NCBI RefSeq assembly: GCF_023159225.1
Contig: NC_063171.1
Location: 12,322,326-12,386,325 of the forward strand
Source: Perognathus longimembris pacificus
Taxonomy: Eukaryota; Chordata; Mammalia; Rodentia; Heteromyidae
Reading direction: 5' to 3'
Length of the DNA stretch: 64,000 nt
Shown: positions 47,023-58,183 of the stretch, in pieces
Numbering within the stretch: position 1 is the stretch's first letter
Layout: each line of letters opens with the position of its first letter
Notes under the pieces: generated by a model
What the model saw: the letters and a program-made list of their open reading frames with translations, nothing else
What the model was told of the DNA's origin: nothing
The model's database searches: none
Made by a program: the position numbers and the translations under genes

Positions 47023-47248
47023 TTAACCCTGAGGCTTGAACTCACAGCCTGGTTCCTGTCCCTGAGATTTCATTGCTCAAAGCAAGTTGTTTACCACTGG
47101 AGCTACAACTCTACTTCCTGGTTTTTGGTGGTAAATTAGAAATAAGGGTCTCACAGACTTTCCTGCTTGAGATGGCTACAAACTGTGATCCTCAAGTATC
47201 AGATTCCTGAGTAGCTAAGATTATAGGAATGAGCCAACAGGCATAAGG
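47023..47248 (-). mobile_element. B1-like + Geo-type dimeric SINE
   Basis: Reversed right monomer (GAGGCTTGAACTCACAGCC, CCACTGGAGCTACAACTC) then reversed B1-like half (AAATAAGGGTCTCACAGACT, CTGAGTAGCTAAGATTATAG). Confidence 0.85.
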
Positions 47249-47529
47249 ATTTTTTTTTTCTTTTTCTTTTTTTTTCTTTTAGATTGTTTTCTGTTTGTTT
47301 TTGTTTTTCATTTTAAACTTACCATGTTCATGGTACAGTTTAACAAAACTTGAGTTTTATGGATTTTGGATATTGTTGACATAAATAATGTTTCAATATA
47401 GATTGATATCTGGTTTGAGCATTAATTTATTTTTATAATAGTATTTTTGAATCTGAGTAAGTAGTTTTAATCCAGACCAGACAGATAAGCCAGTGAGATT
47501 CCTTTTTTGTTGTTTTCTTTTCTTTTTTC

Positions 47530-47655
47530 TTTTTAAGTTTAATTTAGTTGTCACAGTGATGTACAGAAGGGTTACCATCACATATGTAAGGTAATGAGTA
47601 CATTTTGTTTCAAATATTGTTAACCACTCCCTCATTTTCCTCCCACCCCACACAC
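47530..47655 (-). mobile_element. L1 3' end fragment (older type)
   Basis: TGATGTACAGAAGGGTTACC, AGGTAATGAGTACATTTTG and CCACTCCCTCATTTTCCTCC follow the reversed 3' UTR. Ends in the C-rich tract. Confidence 0.9.
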
Positions 47656-47716
47656 CAAGTTTTAAAGTCCACGTCCAGCTTATTGTCTTGTTAGTATGGC
47701 TGTTGCATTGGTTGAA

Positions 47717-47845
47717 CCACCAGAATATAGGTAGTGGAGTTGTAGCTCAAAGTGGTAGAGGAGTGGCCTTGAGCAAAAGAGTTCAGGGACAGCACCTATG
47801 TGTGGAAATCAAGTCCCATGGCCAGCAAAACAAACAAACAAAACA
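47717..47845 (+). mobile_element. Right (Geo-type) SINE monomer
   Basis: GGAGTTGTAGCTCAAAGTGG, CCTTGAGCAAAAGAGTTCAG and AATCAAGTCCCATGGCCAGC, followed by (AAAC)n. The left partner is not recognisable. Confidence 0.8.
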
Positions 47846-47889
47846 GAGTATTTTTTCTTATTTGTGTTTCAGTTATCTGTGAATGTATT

Positions 47890-47962
47890 TTCAGTTGTGT
47901 GTGTGTGCATGTATGTATGTTTGTATGTGTGTGAATGTGTGTGTGTGTGTGTATGTGTGTGC
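47890..47962. repeat. (TG)n / (TATG)n microsatellite
   Basis: Interrupted TGTG and TATG units next to a SINE 3' end. Confidence 0.9.
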
Positions 47963-48186
47963 CAGAACTGGAGTTTGAAATAAGGGTCTGGGCATTATAT
48001 TTGAGATCATTTTTGAATGCTAATTTTCTACCAATGGAGCCATGGATCCATCCACTTATGGTTTTGTGGTGGTTAATTGAAGAGGAGACTGTCACAGACG
48101 TTCTGCCTGGCCTGGCTTTTAATCTCAATGCTCATATCTCAACCTATTGAGTAGCTAGGATTACAGGTATGCACTACCAAACCTGG
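47962..48186 (-). mobile_element. B1-like + Geo-type SINE, diverged
   Basis: GCCAGAACTGGAGTTTGAAA, ACCAATGGAGCCATGGATCC, ACGTTCTGCCTGGCCTGGC and TGAGTAGCTAGGATTACAGG follow the reversed dimer. Confidence 0.85.
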
Positions 48187-48189
48187 TGT

Positions 48190-48510
48190 GTATTTTATGT
48201 TCTAATTTAGTTCATGAAACCAATTCCAGTGAGATTAATTTCTTTCACTTTTGTATTGATTTTTGTTAGTTTCTAGTAGAAATGGTGGAGATACTCAGGA
48301 GGTTCAGTAAACATGAGGTGATTGGATGACAAGGAATCACACAAAGTTAATGGGCAAAAACAGTGATGCAGTTAAATCACTGACCCTCTCCTGTCACTGG
48401 GTTAGGTCCCATGGCCTTTCCACTGCACTAGATTATTCCATGTACAAATAAAATCTACTTCTTATTCATATTCAAAGTCATTGCACAAATAGCTCCTCAG
48501 ATTATCTTTC
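48190..48510. other. Unassigned DNA
   Basis: No recognisable feature. Confidence 0.4.
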
Positions 48511-48514
48511 TTGA

Positions 48515-48650
48515 ACAATTTTTTATTAGCATACTTTTATTTTACAAAGCAGGGATTCATTGTGACATTTTACACAGGTATAAAATGTATCATGCACAAC
48601 CAAACCCCTTTATTAATCTCTCTATCCACTTTCCTTCTCCTCACCAGAAT
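48515..48650 (-). mobile_element. Probable very old L1 3' end
   Basis: The minus strand ends in an AATAAAAGTATGCTAATAAA-like A-rich terminus after about 100 bp (ATGTCACAATGAATCCC). It resembles an old LINE tail; not the family seen elsewhere in the window. Confidence 0.35.
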
Positions 48651-48799
48651 CTATTGTACTTAACTGTCACTGTTCTTTTCTTTTTTCTTTTCCTTTGCCT
48701 TTCTTTTCATTTTTGATTGATTCAGTAAATCATAGATAGTAAAAGATTGCCCCACAAATTAGAGGTTTGCTTACAAGAAAAACATGATCCTGCTCAAGT

Positions 48800-50045
48800 G
48801 CTTTCTGTGCTGAATTGACTCCAGATTCCCAATGGCATGTGCACAGACAGATGTACACCAAAAGCACTCAGAGCTATGATAGAACTGAAAAGCTCAGGAC
48901 CACACACCCTTTCTCTTCAGACCACACTGATGTTTGGCATTTGTACCCCCTGAAGAATCCACTTCTGTCCAGTTTCATTTCTGATGCTGAGAAAAGATTC
49001 CAAGAGATAGGTGACAGACTACACAGGAAGTAAAGAAAAGCAAAGAAGAGCCTGCTATGTGACCACCCAGGAACCCTCAAGCCCCAGGCACTTGTTTCAG
49101 AGATGGCAGAAATTGATAATGATCGGGACTTTCTGGGTTGTCCCCATGTCTCTCAATGCTTGTGCCAATGCAGAGTGAACCCGAGAAAATCTCTCAGAGT
49201 CTCTGTTCCTTAGCCACCGATGTTGAGGGTGGTAGCTCTCCAGAGGGCCAATATAGACCCCTTGTCATAAATGGACCAACCTGGCAGTGTGGCTCAGGAG
49301 GTTCTGCAGTGCAGCGATGAGGATGTAGTTTCCATAAAACTGAAGAAGTTGAGTTGGGGCACTGGCTCTGGATGGGCAGGATTGCTGAGAACTGGGCATC
49401 AGTAGGGCTCCTCAAGGCTAAGGACTGAAGATGTCCATCAACAAATTCCTTAGACACAGGTGCTTGAGGTGCCTGGAGTAGGGACACTGAAAACAACAAA
49501 CAAACAAACAAAAAAAAAAAAAAAAACAACTCACATCAAACTCATTCATCCGACACAAACTCAAATACCCGGTCTTCAAAGCGTCAGATTTCTGAGGATG
49601 GTAGCCGGCTGTCCATAAAGGAAGCCCACGTCATGCACATAAAGCTGCAGCTGCCAGAGATGTGCCCCCAATTTCCAGAAATACCAGAAATCCTTGCGCT
49701 TCAAAGTGTTGGCTTTGCCCACCCATAATGAAGTTGAGGATGTGAACGTTTGTCCTCTGTCCCAGGTAAGGAGCAAGTTTTCTAATGGTTCCTGGATGCC
49801 AAAATTCAGTCACTACCAGTTCCTGGATCATCATAAGCAGAGCCTTCAGGATTTAAGAGACAGAGCCAGACAGAATCTGCAGCTTCCTCAAGCACAGCTG
49901 GAATCATTCTTTCCTCTCCAAATATTTCTTAAAAAGGAGCAAGCAAGGTTGCCGATGCATATGAAATCCAAAAGCAATTTGAAACTTTATACACAGAAGG
50001 TAATTGAACTCTAAAAGAGTTTGAGAACATCTGCATAGATTCACA
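48800..50045. other. Unidentified degraded segment with coding-like composition
   Basis: GC content is higher than in neighbours and short frames occur on both strands. On the minus strand, 49834-49631 gives LAPYLGQRTNVHILNF and an overlapping frame gives DFWYFWKLGAHLWQ; on the plus strand, 48815-49033 gives VWHLYPLKNPLLSSF. None is a domain I recognise. The (CAAA)n/poly(A) run at 49490-49526 lies in the middle. Possibly a decayed processed pseudogene, with frameshifts. I do not name a parent gene. Confidence 0.3.
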
Positions 50046-50049
50046 GAAA

Positions 50050-50300
50050 GAAAGCCTAAAAGGTAAACTCATCACTGCTTATTAATAACTAGAACTTTTT
50101 CTACTTTCAATCTGATGTTCCCTTTGATTTTCTAATATGAATGTGCTGAAGTTAGATAGATTTTTAGGCTATTTATCCTGAACTATTGGATTGTAGGGTG
50201 CTTCTTCAGATTTCAATCTTAGTTTCTTTTTCATTAGAATGCTATTTTTCTAGGAAAGAAAAATGTGTGCATGCTCTGTGGATTTTTTTTTGACAGAAAT
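50050..50300. other. Unassigned AT-rich DNA
   Basis: No recognisable feature. Confidence 0.4.
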
Positions 50301-50305
50301 TGAAT

Positions 50306-50538
50306 TTAAGTGTACATTTTTTTTTTTTTTTTGCCAGTCCTGGGCCTTGGACTCAGGGCCTGATCACTGTCCCTGGCTTCTTTTTGCTCAAACCTAGCAC
50401 TCTGCCACTTGAGTCACAGCGCCACTTCTAGCCATTTTCTGTATATGTGGTGCTGGGGAATCGAACCCAGGGCTTCAAGTATACGAAGCAAGTGCTCTTG
50501 CCACTAGGCCATATCCCCAGCTCTTAAGTGTACATTTT
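50306..50538 (-). mobile_element. IDL-Geo SINE with 15-bp TSD
   Basis: TTAAGTGTACATTTT lies at 50306-50320 and 50524-50538. On the insertion strand the nick site reads CTTT/AAAATG, the preferred L1 endonuclease type, which supports mobilisation by L1. Poly(T), right monomer and ID-like half (GGGGAATCGAACCCAGGG) are complete. Confidence 0.97.
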
Positions 50539-50539
50539 A

Positions 50540-51295
50540 AAGTGAATAAAGCCATTTGGAAACAAAGCAAAGAAAAAAATGTTCATTTAAATTACAATTA
50601 TTTTGAATAAAAGTCAAAGCTTAAAGCAGACCTGATGCTGTTGAACAGGTTGCTTTAATATGAAAATATAAAAAAATACCTAATAGCTGCATATGTTTTA
50701 TATTAAGTTGTGACTAATAGACCCCAAGATTTAGAATAGTCAGAATGACAAGGACTTTCATCAGGTAGTCTATCAACTCCCCATGTATTGTTTACATGGA
50801 AAGAGCATTGTTTTGATTATTGATGTAGAATGAATATCATTACTAACTGATGAATGTTAAGTTGAATAGTCCTTGATTCACACAGAGTACAAATCATTGA
50901 TTTGATGACATCATATGGATACCTTAAACATGTACCTCTTTAGGTAAAATAATTCGCTACTACTTCAATGGCATGAGGAGTTCTATGTAAATTCATCATC
51001 AAATGGTAAATTACTTTCCTAAAAGGTGGTTCCATACTGTAGACTAAACACTACTCGACTCTAGAAAATCTGACATTTCACTGAGGAAGTGAATAGAATA
51101 TCTTGGTGATGGGGGCCCAGACATTGTTATATATCATGCTACCAATATTTTTGCCAGCACCAATGGAGTGCATTTCAACATGTCAGTGTGAGTACCATTC
51201 ATATTAATATCACCTTTTTCATTATTCTCTCCATATCTTCCAACTCCACTTTTTACAAATACTTAGGTAAACAAAGAATTAGCAAAACAATAGTA
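50540..51295. other. Unassigned DNA
   Basis: No recognisable feature; could include outer parts of the adjacent retroviral remnant. Confidence 0.35.
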
Positions 51296-51299
51296 AATT

Positions 51300-52330
51300 A
51301 CCTACTTACCTTAAGTAAAAAAATAGAACTCATTAGACGACTTATTGCCTAAACTGTCACTCCAGTCACAAAGAGATATGACAGCAGTTGTCTACTACTC
51401 TTACTTGATGGAACTTTTGAGAAGACTAAGGTATGGTTTGCTAAATTGCAGTTTACATAGATTCTAAAGCTTTATGTTGGAGGATGCTCTGTTCATATAT
51501 CATTTCTAAACATTGGTGCAAATAAGGAATTTATGGTCTCCTAAGCAAAGTAGCAGAAAAAATGAAGGGCTTATTTTAACCCTGGTTTCTCCAAATGTTA
51601 ACATGTTTCTTGACCATTTCAGTATAGAGCATCCTTTGGTTTACTGACTTATTTTCAGAAATTTCACCAAGGTTCGTGGCTTTGTACTCTGTGTAAGTCA
51701 AGGCCTACCAAATTTAACAACCCATCCTCTGGCTTTACTTCTTCCTATGAGCTCTTCTATGAATGCAGGTTTCCTCAGTGCAAGTTTGTCACAGAAATGT
51801 GCCTAGATCATGATGTTATCAAAACAATGTAACAACTGTGACCTTGAAAAACATTGAAGTGGTTATGCTATTTCCTGAGAGGCTATGTGCATTAACAAGG
51901 ACATTGATATAAGCCATAGCAAAAATCACTTTAAACACAAAAGCAGTCTGGACCTGAGAGGCAGGTGTTGAAGGCACTCAAAACCACCTATCAGCCAAAG
52001 ATCTAACCGTATGCGTGTTGTCAGGCCCAAGGGCTTTTTCCATCCTTGTCAAGGGGAGTGCTAACCTTCTCTCCTTTCATACAACAACCAGCCAAATATC
52101 TAATATGATGTATATTCCATACTGACTAGATTGAGCTCACAATTTCAAGTACTATGGAAAAATGTGCTTGGGTAGATGGCAGTATTGCATTTTGGTTTCT
52201 GTAATCCACAATGAATATTACTGATTATTTTCCAATTTAAGATCCACCAAATTGGGTTGTGAAATGGAGAATCAGTTGGCACAGAGGAATAATTACTTCT
52301 TCAGATAGGCCTTGTATGAGAATCTGGGAA
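51300..52330 (-). pseudogene. Decayed ERVL-like pol (reverse transcriptase region)
   Basis: Minus-strand readings in shifting frames follow the order of the RT core of ERVL-type retroviruses. A block with AYINVLVNAH lies at about 51913-51884. The catalytic region at about 51829-51803 reads HCFDNIMI followed by a stop, where active enzymes carry an Asp pair. It is followed by KARGWVVKF at about 51742-51716 and VKFLKI at about 51668-51650. Many stops and frameshifts; the catalytic pair is broken and no LTRs were identified. This is an ancient, inert copy. Identification is by motif order only. Confidence 0.5.
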
Positions 52331-52349
52331 ACCCTGTTTTAATTTATTT

Positions 52350-52585
52350 TTATACTGTTTTTTTCATTATTGTCCAAGTGAAGTAGAGAGGGGTTACAGC
52401 TTCATATGCAAGGCAATGAGTACATTTCTTATCCAAGTTGTTACCTCCTCCCTCATTTTCCTCCGTACCCCATCTCCCATTTCCCTCTCTTCCCAATGAG
52501 TTGTATAGTTGGTTTACAGCATATAGTCTTGTAAGTATTGCTGTTGCATTGGTTTGTCTTTTTATCCTTTGTCTCTCGATTTTAA
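52350..52585 (-). mobile_element. L1 3' end fragment (older type)
   Basis: TGAAGTAGAGAGGGGTTACA, AGGCAATGAGTACATTTCTT, CCTCCTCCCTCATTTTCC, TGAGTTGTATAGTTGGTTTA and CCTTTGTCTCTCGATTTT follow the reversed 3' UTR. Confidence 0.93.
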
Positions 52586-52589
52586 TGAG

Positions 52590-55428
52590 GCTGTTAAATA
52601 ACTTCTTTAAGGATTATTGTTAGATCCCAAATTGTTATGCCAATTAAAAAAACAAAGGGATATTTTTTTTCACATTGTTTATCGGCCAGTATGGGGTTCA
52701 TTATGGGAGAGTTAAGGCTCATAATAATATGATCATGTGTGGCATAGCCAAGGAAATAATGTTACTGTATTGCTGTAGTTCCTTTAAGAGTATACTCCTA
52801 TGTTTAAACATATGTGATCTCTGTGCATAAGTGCAATTTTAGCTGTAAGGATTAAGTATATGAAGCATGGCCAGTTTGTATATTTCTGGAGATTTTTGCC
52901 TTAAAATCTACAACCTTGTGTCACAGAGTAAACAATACAATTAAGCAATGTTCATCCTTCTGCTATATGAATTTTTGTAATAAATTTTAGATGTCTAATT
53001 GGATCATAGTGTGGAGATTTATTTCAGTTTCTTTCTTGTTTTCTCCTCTTCCTGGGTGGAAGGGAACTATGCTAAGGTAAAAGGTATAAATGTCTTTACA
53101 GAATAATATTTCTTCAGAAAGTTTCAATTTGGCATCACTAGGGAAATGATAGTGTAGAGTTTAATAACCCTGGGATGCAGGGGGGTTTGAATCTGACCTT
53201 TGCTATGCCACATGAGTGGCATGGGCTGTTCTTCCCTTGCAGAGAATCAGCTCTCTGTTGCAGCAGACCAATGGGAAAAACAGCACAATATCCCTGTAAG
53301 CCACCCATTCCGGGGAGAGTAGACCTTATCCAACCTTATAATGGCTTCTTTATTTACTTCTTCCTTGTTCATAACTATCTTTTCCTTCTCCCAGCTAATT
53401 AATGCTTTCTGCTTCAGGAATAATGACTGTATGTTTATCCCATGCCTCCTAAGGCGGTCGTTCTTCAATCTGTTGTTCAGGTCCTGGGTCAAGGCTTAGT
53501 TAACTCATACAATCCATTTATCACAGTCCTTTTCAATAACAGTTTCATTTTAAGATACAAAGGGAGGTCTGGTTAAGAAATAAGATACATAGCCACATTA
53601 GGGAAGTTTCTAATTTCATACTTGTATCCCCAAATGTCAAAATGGACACTTCTAACCTGGGTAAGCTAAATTTGTAACAGCTCATTGGAACTTAACAATA
53701 CAACACAAAGCACCACAGATCAAAAGACCAGCTAGCAAAGCAAGTCAGAAACCCAAGGAAAGAGATACCCCAGTATAGTGAATATTATTTAGGTCTACTA
53801 CTCACAGTGCTAATTGTCATGAGGAACTTGATGAAACAACCCTCCTGAAAATTTGTTTCTATATAGAGGCTGATGATACCTCATCCAGTCATACATATTT
53901 ATACATGGATATGGGGTGCGTCTGAAGTAAGCACATGGGTAGGTATTACATGATTTAACTTATATAAGCAGAAAGGAGAAAGTATGAACCTTATTCTCTG
54001 ATTTACAGATAAGGAACACAAGGTTTAGGGAAGATATGAGGCTTGAAACTGTCATATTTTAGTCATCAAAATTGCAATCCAATTTTATATTTAGAAAAGT
54101 GCTTAATGAAAAACGTATATTCCAGAAATATAAACAGAATCAGAGGAACAAAGAAGGAAAGCTGAGGTAGTAGGTTTTAGCAGGCAGTGTGAAGTCAGTC
54201 ACCTGTAATCTGAAGGGTCTGATACTCATCTGAATAAAGAAAAGGAGTCCATTAATCACTCCCATTATTGTCTGATCTGATAGACATTGCTAAAGCTATA
54301 TAGCTACATTTCTCTACTATGACCTTTTGAGCTCCTGGAACTTACAATTTTTTTCAACCTAACCAGAGTCCAGAGAATAGGAAAGACCCTTTAAAACAGT
54401 GTGGGAAAGTCAACTTCCGTAGGTAACAAAAGGATAGAAGAAGACTGAGAACAAGTATCATGAGTGGAAAAATAGAAAAAATAACCAAGAGTAAATTTTT
54501 TAGCTAGTTTGAATCCCATATTTATAGCATCCTTTATATTTTCCACCATGAATGGTAGCTTTTCACTACTTAGAGAGAATTTGTGCATTACTGGAAGTGG
54601 CTCTCCATTATTTCCTTGCTCTGTCTTGTGTTACCGAATATTTGATTTTGTATTTTTTGTGTCATGGCAAGTTCACTATTGGGGAATTTCAAGTTTAACC
54701 TATCTATTCTTGAACTTTTGTGCTACACAATTTAGGAGATGTCTGAATTTTCCAAAGAGAAATATCTCAACAAAACAAGAGGTTATACAACAGGTACAAT
54801 GGAATCATATCAAATATTTGATTTTGGAAAAGTTGCCTATATACAATGTAATTTTATAAAGAGTAAATATTATATATCTCTTCTATTTCATTTGACTTCA
54901 TTAATGACGTGAAAAATATTTTGTTCTTTTCTCATGGCTTGGACATTTTTATTGAATTTAGTCTCACCTGATTTATTTGATGGAGTGTATGACAAATGCT
55001 ATCTTTCTAAAATTTTGGTCTTGAAATTTTGGTGTTTTCTCTATTGAATTATAATTGATGTTTAATATTAATTCTACACTCTGCAGTTTTGTTGATATCA
55101 TATATTGTAGTTATTGATTTATTGAATTTACAAGGATTGCTGGAAGTAATTATCTATGAAACCTGTACTGAGATTTGCTTTGTTATAATACTGAAATTTT
55201 GTTTGGTTTGGCTTCAAATATTGCCCCATAATGCTAGCCAAGAGCTCCAGTACATTTTCAGAGGCGGCATCATGTACTGGATGTTTGCACCACTATAAAT
55301 ATAATTTATTAGGTAAAATAAGTCTGATATGACAGTTGTTTTCACCTACATTTCTTATATGAAATTTACAATCATGTGTTTGTTGTTGCTTTTTTATTCT
55401 GCTCATAAATATACGCATATAAAAAGCT
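52590..55428. other. Unassigned DNA
   Basis: No gene or named repeat supported. 53040-53500 has mixed composition and could be an old retroviral or LTR piece; open stretches at 53247-53492 and 54509-54859 have no recognisable domain. Confidence 0.35.
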
Positions 55429-55432
55429 ATTT

Positions 55433-55655
55433 AAGCCAGGAGTGGGTGGTTTACATCTGTAATCCTACCTATAGAGGAAACAGATCTGAAAATCACAGCC
55501 CAAAGCCAGTCTGAGTCAGAAAGTCTGTGACTCTTATTTCTCAAATTACTAAAACATCTGAAAGCGAAGCTGTTTCTCAATTGGTAGAGTGCTAGCCTTG
55601 AACAACAGAAGCTTAGAGATAGCACCCAGCCCAGAGTTCAAGCTCCAGAGTGCGC
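55433..55655 (+). mobile_element. B1-like + Geo-type dimeric SINE
   Basis: AAGCCAGGAGTGGGTGGTTT, ATCTGTAATCCTACCTATAG and AAAGCCAGTCTGAGTCAG (B1-like), then TTGGTAGAGTGCTAGCCTTG and AGAGTTCAAGCTCCAGAG (right monomer). Confidence 0.88.
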
Positions 55656-55659
55656 ATTG

Positions 55660-56070
55660 CGTACCCACCCTTATTTATTCTGCCCTTCATATCCACATTT
55701 TTATGTATTTTCAAGTTTCTTGATCTGTTATTTACTGTCCAAAGTGAGTTAATTTCCACCTTTGCTATGTTTTTATTGTTTCCACCATGAATTCCTTATG
55801 TGTGTGTGTGTGTGATGCACACATTTAGAAATTGCTTTAGTAAGGATATATATACTACTAGTCATATATTAATTTTTAAGTTATTAATTTTACATTTTAT
55901 CACTAGGTAATTTATTTTTATTTTGTATTATGCTTTTAGTTGCTTTAATTCTAAGAACCTTCATTCTTTGTAATTTTCATTGTAAAATTCATTTTACTTC
56001 ATAATTAACATAATTTAAGCAAGTTAACCCTTTTTGTATTACCTATCTATGACAATTTATTTGTATTATA
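55660..56070. other. Unassigned AT-rich DNA
   Basis: Only a short (TG)8 run at about 55799-55815. Confidence 0.5.
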
Positions 56071-56071
56071 C

Positions 56072-56311
56072 AGAATTCATCTTCAGGGCTGGGGATATAG
56101 CCTAGTGGCAAGAGTGCCTGCCTCGGATACACGAGGTCCTAGGTTCGATTCCCCAGCACCACATATACAGAAAACGGCCAGAAGCGGCGCTGTGGCTCAA
56201 GTGGCAGAGTGCTAGCCTTGAGCGGGAAGAAGCCAGGGACAGTGCTCAGGCCCTGAGTCCAAGGCCCAGGACTGGCCAAAAAAAAAAAAGAAAAAAAAGA
56301 ATTCATCTTCA
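56072..56311 (+). mobile_element. IDL-Geo SINE (GCGGGAAGAAG variant) with 14-bp TSD
   Basis: AGAATTCATCTTCA lies at 56072-56085 and 56298-56311. GGGCTGGGGATATAGCCTAG begins the ID-like half; GGTTCGATTCCCCAGCACC is its B box region; the right monomer and an A-tail with a single G follow. It shares CTCGGATACAC and GAGCGGGAAGAAG with the copy at 30.6 kb. Confidence 0.98.
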
Positions 56312-56314
56312 ATT

Positions 56315-57495
56315 ACTATTTTATTTAAAATACTACAACATTTCTATGTTGAAAGAGTCAAAGAGTATCATTAAAAATGTCAGAGAATTATTTTGTATAG
56401 ATACCATATACACATATCTGTATATGGTAAACATACTGCATATATGCATACTATACCCCTATATATGTATTTAATGTTTCTTTCAGTATATATTCATATG
56501 CAACCCATATTTTGACAAAATATTTATTTTTATGGCTTTAAAATCTATATGTTGATTGTATTTCTGTTGTAAGCATTTACTGGAATATTTTTGCTTTAAA
56601 TTCTCTATACTTTCTGAAATAATTATGACTATACAAATTTGCTTAATAGAGTAAATGATAAATGGATTTAACTAGCTACTAAATACACAAAGCCACATTC
56701 TTCAGGTCTATGCTTGCTCACTCTATGCTCAATAAATATTTTACCTATTATGATAGCATATCTTACATACCATTTAAGCATTATTCAAGCTCTGTTGAAG
56801 CTTTGTAGTGCTAATGCTATTTTAGAGCACCGATTCATTAAATGAGAGAAAGAGGATGAAGAGGTTTTCACATCAAGTGAAAAATGTACGGAACACATCT
56901 ATCAGCATAAGATAAGGTTCTTGAATGAAATAAGCACAATATAGAGAAAAAAACTGTGGACATTTCAACAAATGCACAATGTTTACCAGTAAATCTGAAA
57001 ATAAAATTGTATCCCCTTGGCTTCTTCTAATTCAATTTCAATCTCACATATAATATATCACTTGATTGGAGTAACTTGGAGCTCAATACTGCGGAAAACT
57101 CATATTTCATCTTAAACGGATAGTTTCACGACCAGTGTCTGCATTTAAGACAAAGCAGAAATGACTCTGTATTCAAAAGAAATGTGCTTGCACGTTTTAA
57201 TCTGAATTAACTTTTAGTAAGCTAAGTCTTACTTATGATATTTATGATATTTGTTATGCTTTAGTGGTCATGATATTTTGGAGATAAAGGTTAGATTTTA
57301 TTAAATTTCTCATGAGAAGTCATTTATGGCATAACAACAACCTACTACAGAAAATAATTTCCTTTGGTTTAATATAATTAGATTGAAAAATGAGAAAATA
57401 TCTACAATTAGGAAAATAGGTATTGTGTATAATCACACACATCAATGCCATTTCCTAAATTTCATATCAGAATAAACTAGGTCACTACTGCTTCT
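56315..57495. other. Unassigned AT-rich DNA
   Basis: No gene or repeat. 57000-57230 has even composition and could be a conserved non-coding element; untested. Confidence 0.4.
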
Positions 57496-57811
57496 TTTGG
57501 TCACAGCAGAGGATCACAAGAGCCTAATAGCTATGCCCTTATGAATGCATAAGATAATGCTAAGTGAAATGAACTCCATGTTATCGTAATGTCTGTTACA
57601 TCACTGTTGTAATTACTTTCAACATGCCATGTGAAACTGTAGCTTCTATTGTTGATGATCCTCTTGTATCCCTTTCCTGTAGTTGTACCCGCACTATCAC
57701 TGTATGTTATCTGAGTACATTGGAAACTGTATATACTGTATTGGAAATAGGAAAGTGAAAGGGAATATCAAATTCTAGAGACAAAGGATAAAAAGACAAA
57801 TGAAAAGAAAG

Positions 57812-58183
57812 GCCATTGATTTTTGAGGGTTTATTTTATATCCTGCAACTTTGCTAAAGTTTTGGATCAGCTCTAGTAGCTTGGGAGTAGAGTCTATGGG
57901 GTTCTTTAGGTATAGGATCATGTTGTCTGCGAAGAGAGAAAGTTTAACTTCTTCTCCTATTTGGATCCCCTTTATATTTTCTTCTTGTCTAATTGCTCTA
58001 GCTAGGAATTCTAGTACTATGTTGAAGAGAAGGGGAGAGAGCAGACATCCCTGTCTTGCTCCTGATTTTTAAAGGGAATATCTTTAGTTTTTCACCACTT
58101 AGACTTATGCTTGCTGTTTGTTTGTCATGAACTGCCTTTATTATATTCAGGAGTGTTCCTTGCAATCCCAGATTTTCCAACAA
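57812..58183 (-). pseudogene. LINE-1 ORF2 reverse-transcriptase fragment (inverted)
   Basis: The minus strand reads [36 protein letters not shown] and, after frameshifts, the region encoding the L1 palm with a degenerated FADN-type active-site motif (about 57935-57900), ending where the plus segment begins. Not functional. Confidence 0.85.

Noticed and set aside
54509..54859. 116-codon open frame
   Set aside because: No recognisable domain; length is compatible with chance in AT-rich DNA and no splice or promoter context stands out.
56086..56170. tRNA-Ala-like sequence with A and B boxes
   Set aside because: It is the left monomer of a SINE with A-tail and TSD, not a tRNA gene; no intact cloverleaf expected.
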